From JAXGRD01 sp040766105 (GTDB lineage: Bacteria; Bacillota; Clostridia; Peptostreptococcales; Anaerovoracaceae), in the NCBI GenBank assembly GCA_040766105.1, contig JAXGRD010000001.1, forward strand, positions 62,001-126,000: DNA of 64,000 bases, read 5' to 3'. Both the position numbers and the translations under genes were made by a program. The notes below the pieces were generated by a model, which did not search any database, was not told the origin of the DNA, and saw nothing but the letters and a program-made list of their open reading frames with translations. This document shows positions 49,431 through 57,702 of the stretch, piece by piece. How positions within the stretch are numbered: position 1 is the stretch's first letter; each line of letters starts with the position of its first letter.

Positions 49431-49458
49431 ATTATACCTCATTATGATAAAAAGTAAA
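49431..49458 (-). promoter_or_regulatory. Promoter of the flavodiiron gene
   Basis: On the minus strand TTTACT (49458-49453), 16-bp spacer, TATAAT (49436-49431), 32 nt before the start at 49398. Confidence 0.65.
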
Positions 49459-49472
49459 CAAACGAAACGTTT

Positions 49473-49501
49473 TTTACAAGCCCTATGAATCGTGGTACAA
49501 T
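49473..49501 (+). promoter_or_regulatory. Promoter of the ABC transporter operon
   Basis: TTTACA (49473-49478), 17-bp spacer, TACAAT (49496-49501), 24 nt before the start at 49526. Back to back with the flavodiiron promoter, 14 bp apart. Confidence 0.75.
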
Positions 49502-49525
49502 GCAAAAAAAGGAGATGTTCTGAAC

Positions 49526-50425
49526 ATGGGAAACATTGAAATTAAGGGGTTGACGCGAGACTACGGCCAAGGAAGAGGTGTCTTCGACGTGAACCTGTCT
49601 ATAGACGAAGGAGAAGTCTTCGGTTTTCTCGGTCCCAACGGTGCCGGAAAGACGACGACCATTCGCCATCTCATGGGTTTCATCCGCCCCAAGAAAGGCA
49701 GTTGCACCATCGGTGGTATGGATTGCTGGGAAGACGCTCCCGCCATTCATGAAAACCTGGGATACATCCCCGGGGAAACCGCCTTCCTAAATCACATGAC
49801 GGGAAAGGAATATATCCGCTTTATGGCATCTTTTCGGGGAATGAAGGATTTGGGAAGAGCCCCGGAAATCATGGAACGATTTGACCTGGATGCTTCCGGG
49901 AAGATTAAGAAGATGTCAAAGGGCATGAAGCAAAAGGTGGGCATCGTCTGTGCCTTTATGCACGATCCCCACACAATCATATTGGACGAGCCTTCCAGTG
50001 GCTTGGACCCCCTCATGCAAAACGAGTTTATCAATTTGGTTTTGGAAGAGAAGGAGCGTGGGAAGACCATCCTTCTGTCCAGCCACATGTTTGAAGAAGT
50101 GGAGCGTACCTGTGGGCGGGTGGCTATCATTCGAAGGGGATCCTTGGCTGTCACCGAGTCTGTGGAATATTTGAAGGCGACACAAATCAAGCGTTACGTG
50201 GTAACCTTGGACACCAAGGAGAATGCCTTGCTCTTTGCGGGGGGTGATTACCAAGTGGAAAAGGTGGAAGGCACAAGGGTCACGGTGAAGGTGACCAATG
50301 ACCTGAGCGACTTCCTCAGCGCCCTGGTGTATTTCCCCGTGGAAGACCTCACCCAGATTAACCAGAGCTTGGAAGATATCTTTCTTCATTATTATGGAGA
50401 AGAAAGGGTTGGTGGCGTACAATGA
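49526..50425 (+). CDS. ABC transporter ATP-binding protein
   Basis: A 299-residue ATPase of an ABC-2 type transporter. Walker A is 'GPNGAGKTTT', the Q-loop region is in 'LGYIPGETAFL', a degenerate signature 'MSKGMKQKVGIV' replaces LSGGQ, Walker B is 'IILDEPSSGLD', and the H-loop is in 'LSSHMFEEVERT'. The C-terminal 80 residues form an accessory domain as in CcmA/DrrA-like exporters. Its start has AAAGGAG upstream. It overlaps the permease gene by 4 nt. The substrate is unknown. Confidence 0.92.
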   Translation: MGNIEIKGLTRDYGQGRGVFDVNLSIDEGEVFGFLGPNGAGKTTTIRHLMGFIRPKKGSCTIGGMDCWEDAPAIHENLGYIPGETAFLNHMTGKEYIRFMASFRGMKDLGRAPEIMERFDLDASGKIKKMSKGMKQKVGIVCAFMHDPHTIILDEPSSGLDPLMQNEFINLVLEEKERGKTILLSSHMFEEVERTCGRVAIIRRGSLAVTESVEYLKATQIKRYVVTLDTKENALLFAGGDYQVEKVEGTRVTVKVTNDLSDFLSALVYFPVEDLTQINQSLEDIFLHYYGEERVGGVQ

Positions 50426-51213
50426 ACGGAACCCTCTTTCAGGCAAGTTGCCGCTCACTGATCAAGCCCTTTGTCATATTCTTTGCCGTCTTGCTCATGT
50501 ATTTCAGCGTCATTATTTGGATGTACAATCCGGATATGATAAAGTCCCTGACCACCTTCAACGAATCCATGCCGGGAATGATGGAGTTCTTTGGGATGAC
50601 CGGAGACGTGGCCACTCTCACCGGCTTCATGGATACTTATTTATACGGCTTCCTCATGCTGTTGGTCCCCTTGGTTTTCATCATCATCGCCGCCCAGCGG
50701 TTGGTGGTCAAACTGGTGGAGAGCGGTGCCATGGGTGGTTTTTTGGCCTCCCCCATTTCTCGAAAGAAGATTATCACCACGCAGGCAGTGGTCCTTGTGG
50801 CATCCATTTTTTTCTTGATTGCCCTTTCCACGGTGGCGGGAATCGCCTTTTCGGAGTCCTTCTTCAAGGGGCAACTGGATATCCCTGCATTCCTGAGAAT
50901 GAATGTAGGTGTTTTTGCTCTCCATTTTTTCATCGGCGGCATTTGCTTTCTGGCATCTTGCGCATTTGACGACGCACAAAAAGCCCTAGCCATTGGCGGA
51001 GGGCTTCCTCTCATTGAATATTTAATACATATGATTGCCGGTATGGGCGGCAAGGCGGAAGATGGTAAGTATGCCACCTTCTTCACCCTGTACGACAGCG
51101 GTGCCCTGCGGGAAGGAAACGGAATGACAGGTGTTGTCATCCTCTTCCTTGTGGGCATTCTACTTTACATTGGTGCAGGAGCGGTCTTCTGTAAGCGAGA
51201 CCTCCATCTCTAA
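50422..51213 (+). CDS. ABC-2 type transporter permease
   Basis: A 263-residue membrane protein with about six hydrophobic segments (near 15-35, 74-94, 112-137, 158-180, 185-205 and 236-256). It is the partner of the preceding ATPase, with ATGA-type overlap. 'GGFLASPISRKKIITTQ' between segments two and three is typical for ABC-2 permeases, where the coupling helix lies. Its last codons overlap the 3' end of the convergent hisIE gene by 4 nt, without a terminator, so the transcripts must overlap. Confidence 0.87.
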   Translation: MNGTLFQASCRSLIKPFVIFFAVLLMYFSVIIWMYNPDMIKSLTTFNESMPGMMEFFGMTGDVATLTGFMDTYLYGFLMLLVPLVFIIIAAQRLVVKLVESGAMGGFLASPISRKKIITTQAVVLVASIFFLIALSTVAGIAFSESFFKGQLDIPAFLRMNVGVFALHFFIGGICFLASCAFDDAQKALAIGGGLPLIEYLIHMIAGMGGKAEDGKYATFFTLYDSGALREGNGMTGVVILFLVGILLYIGAGAVFCKRDLHL

Positions 51214-51845
51214 GCCATGGTTTCCTGTTTTACCTTTTTGTCGATGACATGACGCTTGGCCAGCTCTGCCGTGATGTCCTTTGTTTCGATCCCCATCTGC
51301 ACCATCATGACCATCACGTGATAGGCAAGGTCTGCCACTTCGTAGATGGTCTCCTTTTTGTCCGCCTTGGCGGCACCGATGATGACTTCCGTAGACTCTT
51401 CTCCCACCTTCTTTAGGATCTTCTCCATCCCCTTTTCAAAGAGATAGGTGGTGTAACTTCCCTCTTTGGGATCTGTTTTTCTACCCTCTATTAAGGCGTA
51501 GAGATCTTCCCAGCTGAAGGCATTCTGCTCCTCGCTCTGAAATATTTCTTCAAAGAAACAGCTCTCCGCACCGGTGTGACAAGCCGGACCGCTTTTTATG
51601 ACCTGGATGACCAAGGCATCTTGATCGCAATCCGCCGTGATGTTCACCACCTTTTGACGGTTCCCGCTGTTTTCTCCTTTGCGCCACAGCTCCTGACGAC
51701 TGCGAGACCAGAAACAAGTGTAGCCTTCCTCCATGGTAATCTGTAAGCTTTCCTCGTTCATATATGCCAAGGTGAGGACCTCCTTGGAAAAGAAGTCCTG
51801 TACGATGGCGGGAATCAATCCCTTTTCATCAAACTTTACAGTCAT
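51210..51845 (-). CDS. hisIE: Bifunctional phosphoribosyl-AMP cyclohydrolase / phosphoribosyl-ATP pyrophosphatase
   Basis: A 211-residue fusion of two histidine-pathway activities. Residues about 1-110 are HisI ('LTLAYMNEESLQITMEEG', 'CFWSRSRQELWRKGENSGN', and zinc/metal residues in 'ADCDQDALVI' and 'GPACHTGAESCF'). Residues about 115-211 are HisE ('SYTTYLFEKGMEKILKKVG', 'GEESTEVIIGAAK', 'EVADLAYHVMVMM'). It is the last gene of the operon and overlaps hisF by 4 nt and the convergent ABC permease gene by 4 nt. Confidence 0.96.
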   Translation of the reverse strand: MTVKFDEKGLIPAIVQDFFSKEVLTLAYMNEESLQITMEEGYTCFWSRSRQELWRKGENSGNRQKVVNITADCDQDALVIQVIKSGPACHTGAESCFFEEIFQSEEQNAFSWEDLYALIEGRKTDPKEGSYTTYLFEKGMEKILKKVGEESTEVIIGAAKADKKETIYEVADLAYHVMVMMVQMGIETKDITAELAKRHVIDKKVKQETMA

Positions 51846-52597
51846 ATGCGCACCTCCACGCCGGCCTTCCGCAAGTACTCCTTCAGCTCCTTAATATTCA
51901 CTTCCTTGAAGTGGAAGATGCTGGCTGCCAGGCCTGCATCCATGCCCGGGTTTTGAAAGAGGGTCACAAAGTCGTCCATGGATCCCGCTCCACCGCTGGC
52001 GATGATGGGAATCTTGACCCTTGCGGCAAATTCATTGAGCATCTCAATGTCAAAGCCCTTCTTAACCCCGTCCGTATCGATGCTGTTGACCACCAGTTCC
52101 CCGGCTCCGCGATTGACACCGTCCACCGCCCACTGAAGGGCATCGATGCCCGTATCTTTTCGACCGCCTCCCGTGAAGAGATGGAACTTTCCGTCCACCC
52201 GCTTTACATCCATGGACAGCACCACACACTGGTCACCGTACTTCTTGGCACCCTCTTCAATGATGTCGGGATTCTCAATGGCACCGCTGTTGATGCTGAC
52301 CTTGTCCGCACCACACTTCAGGACGCGGTCAAAGTCATCCAAGGTCTTGATGCCACCACCTACGGTCAGGGGGATGAAGATTTGAGATGCCACATCTCGC
52401 AGGATGTCATCAAATAGCATTCTACCCTCAACGCTGGCGGTAATGTCATAGAAGACCAGCTCATCCGCACCGCTTTCATTGTAGAAGGCCGCCATCTCCA
52501 CCGGATCGGCTATATCCTTCACCCCTTCAAAGTTTACACCCTTGACCACCTTTCCGTCTCGTACGTCCAGGCAGGGTATGATTCTCTTTGTAATCAT
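51842..52597 (-). CDS. hisF: Imidazole glycerol phosphate synthase cyclase subunit
   Basis: A 251-residue beta/alpha-barrel that, with HisH, forms imidazole glycerol phosphate and AICAR. It has 'IIPCLDVRDGKVVKGVNFEG' with catalytic Asp, 'LTVGGGIKTLDDF', 'SINSGAI' and 'IPIIASGGAGSMDDF'. The length is normal. It overlaps hisA and hisIE by 4 nt each. AICAR produced here feeds PurH of the purine operon in this window. Confidence 0.97.
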   Translation of the reverse strand: MITKRIIPCLDVRDGKVVKGVNFEGVKDIADPVEMAAFYNESGADELVFYDITASVEGRMLFDDILRDVASQIFIPLTVGGGIKTLDDFDRVLKCGADKVSINSGAIENPDIIEEGAKKYGDQCVVLSMDVKRVDGKFHLFTGGGRKDTGIDALQWAVDGVNRGAGELVVNSIDTDGVKKGFDIEMLNEFAARVKIPIIASGGAGSMDDFVTLFQNPGMDAGLAASIFHFKEVNIKELKEYLRKAGVEVRI

Positions 52598-53310
52598 TCC
52601 TTTTCTCCTATCTCAATACATTTCTTTAAGTCCAAGGCTCCGGTATACAGAGCCTTCCCAAGAATCGCTCCGCTGACCATGGAGGCCAGCTGTTCTATTT
52701 CATGTTCAAAACTGATGCCGCCGCTGGCAACAATATCCAGCCCTTCTATTTTTCTCAGCCGTTCATAGGCCTCCATGTTGGTTCCGCCCATACCGCCATC
52801 CTTGCTGATATCCGTGTAGATGATTGTCTTTATGCCCATGGCAGCCAATTCTTCACAGAAGGAAAAACTCTCCTGGTCGGTGACTTCCTTCCAACCGTTG
52901 ATGGCCACCTTCCCGTCCTTGGCATCTACCCCCACGGCGATGGCATCTCCGTACTTGTCCACCATTTCCTTTAGAAAGACCGGATCCTTCTGGGCAATGG
53001 TGCCCAAGATCACACGACCTACGCCCAAGTCCAGATACTGGCGAATTCGTTCCTCATCGCGAATGCCGCCGCCCACCTGTACAAACATCTCCACCTGAGA
53101 AACGATTTCTCCAATGGTATCAAAGTTAACCAACTTACCATCCTTGGCACCGTCCAAGTCCACCAGGTGGAGACAGGATGCTCCCGCCTTTTTAAAGGAC
53201 TTAGCCACATCCGCCGGACTGTCGCTGTAGACCGTCTCTTGGTCATAGTCTCCCTGGAAAAGCCGCACCGCCTTTCCGTCTCTTAAATCGATTGCCGGAA
53301 ATATCTTCAT
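52594..53310 (-). CDS. hisA: Phosphoribosylformimino-5-aminoimidazole carboxamide ribotide isomerase
   Basis: A 238-residue barrel enzyme. 'FPAIDLRDGKAVRLFQGDY' carries the catalytic Asp, 'VQVGGGIRDEERI' and 'VASGGISFEHEIEQL' are the phosphate sites, and 'YTDISKDGGMGGTN' carries the second catalytic Asp. The sequence has 'GWKEVTD' as in HisA rather than the PriA variant. It is 10 nt after hisH and overlaps hisF by 4 nt. Confidence 0.97.
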   Translation of the reverse strand: MKIFPAIDLRDGKAVRLFQGDYDQETVYSDSPADVAKSFKKAGASCLHLVDLDGAKDGKLVNFDTIGEIVSQVEMFVQVGGGIRDEERIRQYLDLGVGRVILGTIAQKDPVFLKEMVDKYGDAIAVGVDAKDGKVAINGWKEVTDQESFSFCEELAAMGIKTIIYTDISKDGGMGGTNMEAYERLRKIEGLDIVASGGISFEHEIEQLASMVSGAILGKALYTGALDLKKCIEIGEKE

Positions 53311-53320
53311 TCCTTACTCC

Positions 53321-53944
53321 TTATATTTCGTTGAAGGCCCTTAAAATTCGAAGCCCTGTCTGCCCACTCTTCTCCGGATGGAACTGAGTTCCATACACGC
53401 TGCCGTTGCGCACGGCCCCCGTTACGGTAATTCCGTAGGAAGAGGTTGCGATGGTGTTGTCCTTGCAGTTCTTCCCATAGAAGCTATGGACATAGTACAC
53501 GTATTCCCCTTCCTCTATGTATTTAAAGAGTGGGTCTTCCTTGATCTGTATGCTATTCCACCCTATGTGGGGAACCTTCAATGCCTCTCCCTTCACTTCT
53601 TTTCCGGCAAGCTCCGGCGCAAGGGGGGCAATCTCTCCTTTGATCAGACCTAGGCCTTGATGCTCCCCGTACTCCAAGCTCTTTTCAAAGAGGAGCTGCA
53701 TTCCCAGGCAGATGCCCAGTAAGGGCTTTCCCTTTTGGGTCTCCCCAATGAGGGTATCCACCAGGCCGGTGTTCTGTAACTTTTCAATGGCATCGGAAAA
53801 TGCTCCCACTCCCGGCAGGATGATTTTGTCTGCACGGATGATGTCTTCCTTCCTTCCCGTTACCTTTGTCTCTGCACCGATATATTTGAGAGAGGCCTGG
53901 AGAGAAAACAGATTCCCAACCCCGTAGTCTATGACAGCAATCAT
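53321..53944 (-). CDS. hisH: Imidazole glycerol phosphate synthase glutaminase subunit
   Basis: A 207-residue class I glutamine amidotransferase giving ammonia to HisF. 'VIDYGVGNLFSLQASLKYIG' is the HisH N-terminus, the nucleophile is in 'LLGICLGMQLLFE', and the His/Glu of the triad are in 'YGTQFHPEKSG'. It shares one base with hisB (TGATG-type junction at 53944). Confidence 0.97.
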   Translation of the reverse strand: MIAVIDYGVGNLFSLQASLKYIGAETKVTGRKEDIIRADKIILPGVGAFSDAIEKLQNTGLVDTLIGETQKGKPLLGICLGMQLLFEKSLEYGEHQGLGLIKGEIAPLAPELAGKEVKGEALKVPHIGWNSIQIKEDPLFKYIEEGEYVYYVHSFYGKNCKDNTIATSSYGITVTGAVRNGSVYGTQFHPEKSGQTGLRILRAFNEI

Positions 53945-54522
53945 CAGAGAACTCCTTTGGTGGAGGGTATTTCATCTCCATATTTGACTTCCACTGCCTG
54001 AGCCAATGCCCTGGCAAATCCCTTAAAGGTCCCTTCTATAATGTGGTGGGTGTTCTTGCCGGCAAGTTGCTTGATGTGCAGGTTTAGCCCCGCCTCTCTG
54101 GAGAAGGCCAGGAAGAATTCTTCCACCAGCTCTGTATCAAACTCTCCTACCTTATCCTTCAAGGTCAAGTCATAGACTATGGTGGATCTTCCGCTGAAGT
54201 CTAAGGCTATCAGAATCAACGCTTCATCCATGGGGAGCATGATGCTCCCGTAGCGAGCGATGCCTCGCTTTTCCCCCAGGGCTTGCAGAAATGCTCTTCC
54301 CAAGACGATGCCCACATCCTCTACGGTGTGGTGGTCGTCAATTTGGATGTCGCCCTTGCAGTCCACGTTTAAGTCGAATCGGCCGTGGCGAGCAAAGAGC
54401 TCCAACATGTGATCCAGGAATCCGCATCCCGTGTTGATGTCGTACTTTCCCCGGCCGTCAATGTCCAGTCTGGCGGAAATCTGCGTCTCCGTCGTATTTC
54501 TCTCAATTTGCACTTTTCTCAT
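53944..54522 (-). CDS. hisB: Imidazoleglycerol-phosphate dehydratase
   Basis: A 192-residue manganese enzyme, monofunctional (no phosphatase domain). Metal-binding motifs are 'GFLDHMLELFARHGRFDL', 'DDHHTVEDVGI' and 'HIKQLAGKNTHHIIE'. The length matches monofunctional bacterial HisB. The phosphatase step (HisN/HisJ) is not encoded in this window. Overlaps hisC by 4 nt. Confidence 0.97.
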   Translation of the reverse strand: MRKVQIERNTTETQISARLDIDGRGKYDINTGCGFLDHMLELFARHGRFDLNVDCKGDIQIDDHHTVEDVGIVLGRAFLQALGEKRGIARYGSIMLPMDEALILIALDFSGRSTIVYDLTLKDKVGEFDTELVEEFFLAFSREAGLNLHIKQLAGKNTHHIIEGTFKGFARALAQAVEVKYGDEIPSTKGVL

Positions 54523-55547
54523 TGCAGTTCCTCCGTAACTCTCAGTAATTCTTTCATTTCCTCTTCCGTGCCGATGGTAATTCGCACATAATCCTTGATG
54601 GGGTCCTTATCAAAGCGACGCACCAAGATCCCCTTCTCTCGAAGTCGGTCAAAGTACTCCCTGCCGCTCTTTACAAAGACGAAGTTGGCGGAGGAGGGTA
54701 AAACGGAATAGCCCATCTTCTCCATTCCCGCAACAAACATCTCTCTGGTTTCTATGATTTTTGCCGTGGTCTCTTGAAAGTATTCCACATCCTCCATGGA
54801 TGCCTTGGCCGCCAAGATGGCATCTCGGCTCAGGTTGTAGGGGTTGAAGCTGTATTTGACTCGATTGAGGTCTTGTATCAGCTCCTCATTGCCCAAGGCA
54901 ACACCGATGCGCATGCCCGCAAGACTTCTGGACTTGCTGAAGGTCTGTACCACCAGCAGATTTTCGTACTGTTCGATGAGGGGTACGCAGCTTTCTCCAC
55001 CGAAGTCCACATAGGCCTCATCAATGATGACCACGTTGCCCAAGTTTCTCTGGATGATCTTTTCCACCTCTAGGCGGGAAAGAGCCCTCCCCGTGGGGGC
55101 GTTGGGGTTTGCGATGATGACTGTGCCATGGGCATCATAGTAATCTTCCGGTCGAACACAAAGCACCTCGTCCAAGGGGATTTCCACGGTCGTGCTGCCA
55201 AAGAGTCCCCCAAAGACAGGGTAAAAGCCGTAGGTGATTTCCGGGAAGAGGACCTCCTCCCCATATGCCATATAGGCAAAGGCTAGAATCTCGTCGGACC
55301 CATTCCCCAAGAGAACCTGCTCCGGCTTCAATCCGTGAAACTTGGCCACCGCTTCCACCCCTTCTCTCACCGTAGGGTCCGGATACAGACGATAGCCGGC
55401 TTCCCCGGCTAGGGCTTCCGCCACCCTGGGACTGGGGGGATAGGGGTTTTCGTTGGTGTTCAATTTGATTAACTTCTGCTTTTGAGGCTGTTCTCCCGGC
55501 GTGTAAGGTTCCAAACCGGCCAAGTCCTCTCTCATAAATCGGCTCAC
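54519..55547 (-). CDS. hisC: Histidinol-phosphate aminotransferase
   Basis: A 342-residue PLP enzyme. It shows 'KLNTNENPYPPSP', 'NGSDEILAFAYM', 'IANPNAPTGRAL', 'VIIDEAYVDF' and 'VVQTFSKSRSLAGMRIG' with the Schiff-base Lys. The length is slightly short for HisC but all blocks are present. It overlaps hisB and hisZG by 4 nt each. Confidence 0.95.
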   Translation of the reverse strand: MSRFMREDLAGLEPYTPGEQPQKQKLIKLNTNENPYPPSPRVAEALAGEAGYRLYPDPTVREGVEAVAKFHGLKPEQVLLGNGSDEILAFAYMAYGEEVLFPEITYGFYPVFGGLFGSTTVEIPLDEVLCVRPEDYYDAHGTVIIANPNAPTGRALSRLEVEKIIQRNLGNVVIIDEAYVDFGGESCVPLIEQYENLLVVQTFSKSRSLAGMRIGVALGNEELIQDLNRVKYSFNPYNLSRDAILAAKASMEDVEYFQETTAKIIETREMFVAGMEKMGYSVLPSSANFVFVKSGREYFDRLREKGILVRRFDKDPIKDYVRITIGTEEEMKELLRVTEELQ

Positions 55548-57115
55548 TTATCTTCTCCCAAACCTGCCACCATGGAGCAGATGGTTTTTGTCTTAAACTT
55601 ATAGCTGGATTTGTTGGCGATGAAACGGGCGCTGATGGGCTTGATGTTCTCAATCACTTCCAAGTTGTTTTCCCGCAGGGTGTTTCCCGTCTCCACAATA
55701 TCCACGATTACATCGGAAAGACCTAAGATGGGTCCCAGCTCGATGCTTCCGTTGAGTTTGATGATTTCAATGTCTCGATTTCGGTCTCCGTAGAATTCCT
55801 TCGCTACGTTTACATACTTGGTCGCGATGCGAAGAGTCTTGTCCCTGTCTTCCACGTAGCCCTTGGGGGCGGCAACCGCCATCTTGCACTTTCCGATATC
55901 CAAGTCCTTCAGTTCATACACCGCCGGATCCGTTTCCAAGATGATGTCCTTTCCCACAATGCCCACATCCGCCACGTGGTGCTGTACATAGACGGCAACA
56001 TCGCTGGGTTTCACCAGCAAGTAGCGGACCTTCTTCTCGCAGCTTTCCACCACCAGCTTACGATTTTTGTCGTCATATTCGGGGCAATCGTAACCGCCCT
56101 TGCTCAGTATATCATAAACCTGATCGCCCAGTCTTCCCTTTGGAAGTGCGATGGTGAGCATGTCATCTTCCGGTTCTTCTTTCTTCTGCCCCAAGCGTGC
56201 GATTTCATTGAGGTAGAGGGCAAATCCCAAGGCACCCACCTTCTTGCCAAAGAGCGCCATGGCCCTGTCGTATTGACCGCCGGCTAAAACGCTTTCTGGA
56301 AGATCCTTCAGATACCCCTTGAAGATGATGCCGTTGTAGTAGTCAATGTCGTTGACCATTGCCAGGTCCACTTCTACATTTTGTGCTGCATCCATCTTCT
56401 CCAGGCCGGCATATATCTCCTCCAGCTGCTCCAATGCGTCCTTCATGACATCATTAACTACCAGTTTCTTTGCCTTTTCTATGGTCTCTCGGAAGTTCCC
56501 AAACAATGTGGGAACCACGCTGAGTCTGTCGATGTCTTCCTGGGATACGCCCGCCTTCCTGCCCACCTTTTGAATGCCATCTATATTCTTATTTCGAATC
56601 AGCTTCAGCAAATGGTAGTACACGTCTTGGGAAGATGTGGCCTTGTTGAGAAGCTCTTCCACAAAGCTCATGTGGGACAGTTCCAATACATGTTTTCTGT
56701 TGATAATCCGCAGGGTTTCCGACGCCAAGGCAACCACTTCCGTGATTCCGTCAATACCCACGTTGCCGATGTACTCCAGTCCCATCTGAGAAACCTCTTT
56801 GAACTTGTTACTTCCCTTATCTTCTCGATAGACGTTTTCCAGGTAGTACAGCTTTTGATTCTCTTCGCCGAAGTCTTCTTCCACGTTCTTGATGATGCTT
56901 AGGGTTACATCCGGCTTCATGGCCATGAGCCTGCCGTCCAAATCGGTGAAAGTGAGGACCTGATCCCCTGCCAGGAAATCCTTGTTGCTGGCATAGAGGG
57001 TGTACTCCTCAAAGCGGTTCATCTTGAACTTGGAGTAGCCGAATGTTTCGTAGAGACCGCGCAGTTCCAGGGTGGCCGCTTCTTCCGGTCTCAATTTTGC
57101 TTTGTTGTATTTCAT
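55544..57115 (-). CDS. hisZG: HisZ-HisG fusion: ATP phosphoribosyltransferase regulatory and catalytic subunits
   Basis: A 523-residue protein that joins two normally separate subunits of the first histidine-pathway enzyme. Residues 1-about 315 are HisZ-like, a class II synthetase paralogue ('MKPDVTLSI', 'LYYLENVYRED', 'AGGQYDRAMALFG'). Residues 319-523 are the short-form HisG ('MLTIALPKGRLGDQVYDIL', 'ADVGIVGKDII', 'SDVIVDIVETGNTLRENNL'). A short acidic linker (about 309-318) connects them. The reading frame is unbroken. An internal ATG at the junction has no clear ribosome-binding site, so separate HisG production looks unlikely. It heads the his operon behind a good promoter. Confidence 0.95.
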   Translation of the reverse strand: MKYNKAKLRPEEAATLELRGLYETFGYSKFKMNRFEEYTLYASNKDFLAGDQVLTFTDLDGRLMAMKPDVTLSIIKNVEEDFGEENQKLYYLENVYREDKGSNKFKEVSQMGLEYIGNVGIDGITEVVALASETLRIINRKHVLELSHMSFVEELLNKATSSQDVYYHLLKLIRNKNIDGIQKVGRKAGVSQEDIDRLSVVPTLFGNFRETIEKAKKLVVNDVMKDALEQLEEIYAGLEKMDAAQNVEVDLAMVNDIDYYNGIIFKGYLKDLPESVLAGGQYDRAMALFGKKVGALGFALYLNEIARLGQKKEEPEDDMLTIALPKGRLGDQVYDILSKGGYDCPEYDDKNRKLVVESCEKKVRYLLVKPSDVAVYVQHHVADVGIVGKDIILETDPAVYELKDLDIGKCKMAVAAPKGYVEDRDKTLRIATKYVNVAKEFYGDRNRDIEIIKLNGSIELGPILGLSDVIVDIVETGNTLRENNLEVIENIKPISARFIANKSSYKFKTKTICSMVAGLGEDK

Positions 57116-57172
57116 TGCACTTTCTTTCTTTTTCCGCTTTCATGCGGTAAAGTTGTAACGTACGCAAGTATC

Positions 57173-57202
57173 ACTATAGCATATAGCCCTTGGGCCTGTC
57201 AA
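57173..57202 (-). promoter_or_regulatory. Promoter of the histidine operon
   Basis: On the minus strand TTGACA (57202-57197), 18-bp spacer, TATAGT (57178-57173), 57 nt before the hisZG start. It directly follows the rubredoxin terminator. The short leader shows no T-box or attenuator. Confidence 0.85.
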
Positions 57203-57203
57203 G

Positions 57204-57231
57204 AAAAAGAGTGCAAGTTTTCACTGCACTC
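57204..57231 (-). terminator. Rho-independent terminator of the rubredoxin gene
   Basis: On the minus strand GAGTGCA (57231-57225) pairs perfectly with TGCACTC (57215-57209) around a 9-nt loop, followed by TTTTTCTT, 17 nt after the stop at 57248. Confidence 0.88.
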
Positions 57232-57247
57232 CTTCTACTTATTCTAC

Positions 57248-57409
57248 TTATTCTAATTCTTCAAATTGATCCTTGTCCACATAGCAGACCGGGCACTGCC
57301 AGTCGTCGGGAACATCTTCCCAAGCCGTCCCGGGAGCCACGCCGTTATCCGGATCGCCTACTGCCGGATCATAGATGTAATCACAAGGGATGCAAACATA
57401 CTTCTTCAT
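57248..57409 (-). CDS. Rubredoxin
   Basis: A 53-residue one-iron electron carrier. CIPCDY and CPVCYV supply the four Cys ligands, and 'YDPAVGDPDNGVAPGT' and 'WEDVPDDWQCPVC' are the usual connecting segments. The length is standard. The start at 57409 has GAGGAGGA upstream; the in-frame extension to 57523 is not rubredoxin-like. It could deliver electrons to the reverse rubrerythrin. A 10-bp inverted repeat lies 30-58 nt upstream of the start. Confidence 0.96.
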   Translation of the reverse strand: MKKYVCIPCDYIYDPAVGDPDNGVAPGTAWEDVPDDWQCPVCYVDKDQFEELE

Positions 57410-57438
57410 AAGGTTCCTCCTCGTATAATATGTTCCAC

Positions 57439-57467
57439 GGACATATTTCTTTTCATTAAATATGTCC
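57439..57467. promoter_or_regulatory. Inverted repeat (operator candidate) upstream of rubredoxin
   Basis: GGACATATTT (57439-57448) and its exact inverse AAATATGTCC (57458-57467) are separated by 9 nt. A TATTAT on the minus strand (57430-57425) is a possible -10 just downstream. The regulator is unknown; size and A/T centre resemble sites for Fur/PerR or MarR-type dimers. Confidence 0.5.
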
Positions 57468-57552
57468 AACGATAACTTATTCAATATTGGATATCCTGAT
57501 GGTAAAATGTCTCTAGCAGACAATTTACAAAGGTACGTCTTGCTCCTCCTTA

Positions 57553-57702
57553 CAGCACATTTTGTGACTGCTTAAAAAGCTTTACGCCTGACATTGATTT
57601 CTATTCTGCTTACACAGATGTTTCATCCTTCGGGGGAGACCTTCCAGCAATATGTCTCCGGAAGTGAATGCTAATTATGCGAGGTTTCAGTCAGAATCAA
57701 TG
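57553..57702 (+). ncRNA. Candidate IS110 bridge RNA region
   Basis: The stretch between the rubredoxin upstream region and the transposase contains a chain of pairings. 57553-57570 folds on itself imperfectly (CAGCACA with TGTGACTG), 57570-57580 is GCTT-AAA-AAGC, and 57628-57664 is CTTC...GGAGAC with GTCTCC..GGAAG around a 13-nt loop. The last is enclosed by a long-range stem, CATTGA and TTCTG (57592-57597, 57604-57608) with CAGAATCAATG (57692-57702). IS110-group elements carry bridge RNAs in this upstream position. Boundaries and guide loops are inferred only. Confidence 0.5.

Noticed and set aside
57116..57202. T-box or His-leader attenuator before the histidine operon
   Set aside because: The leader from the promoter to hisZG is under 60 nt and has no T-box sequence, His-codon run or terminator hairpin.
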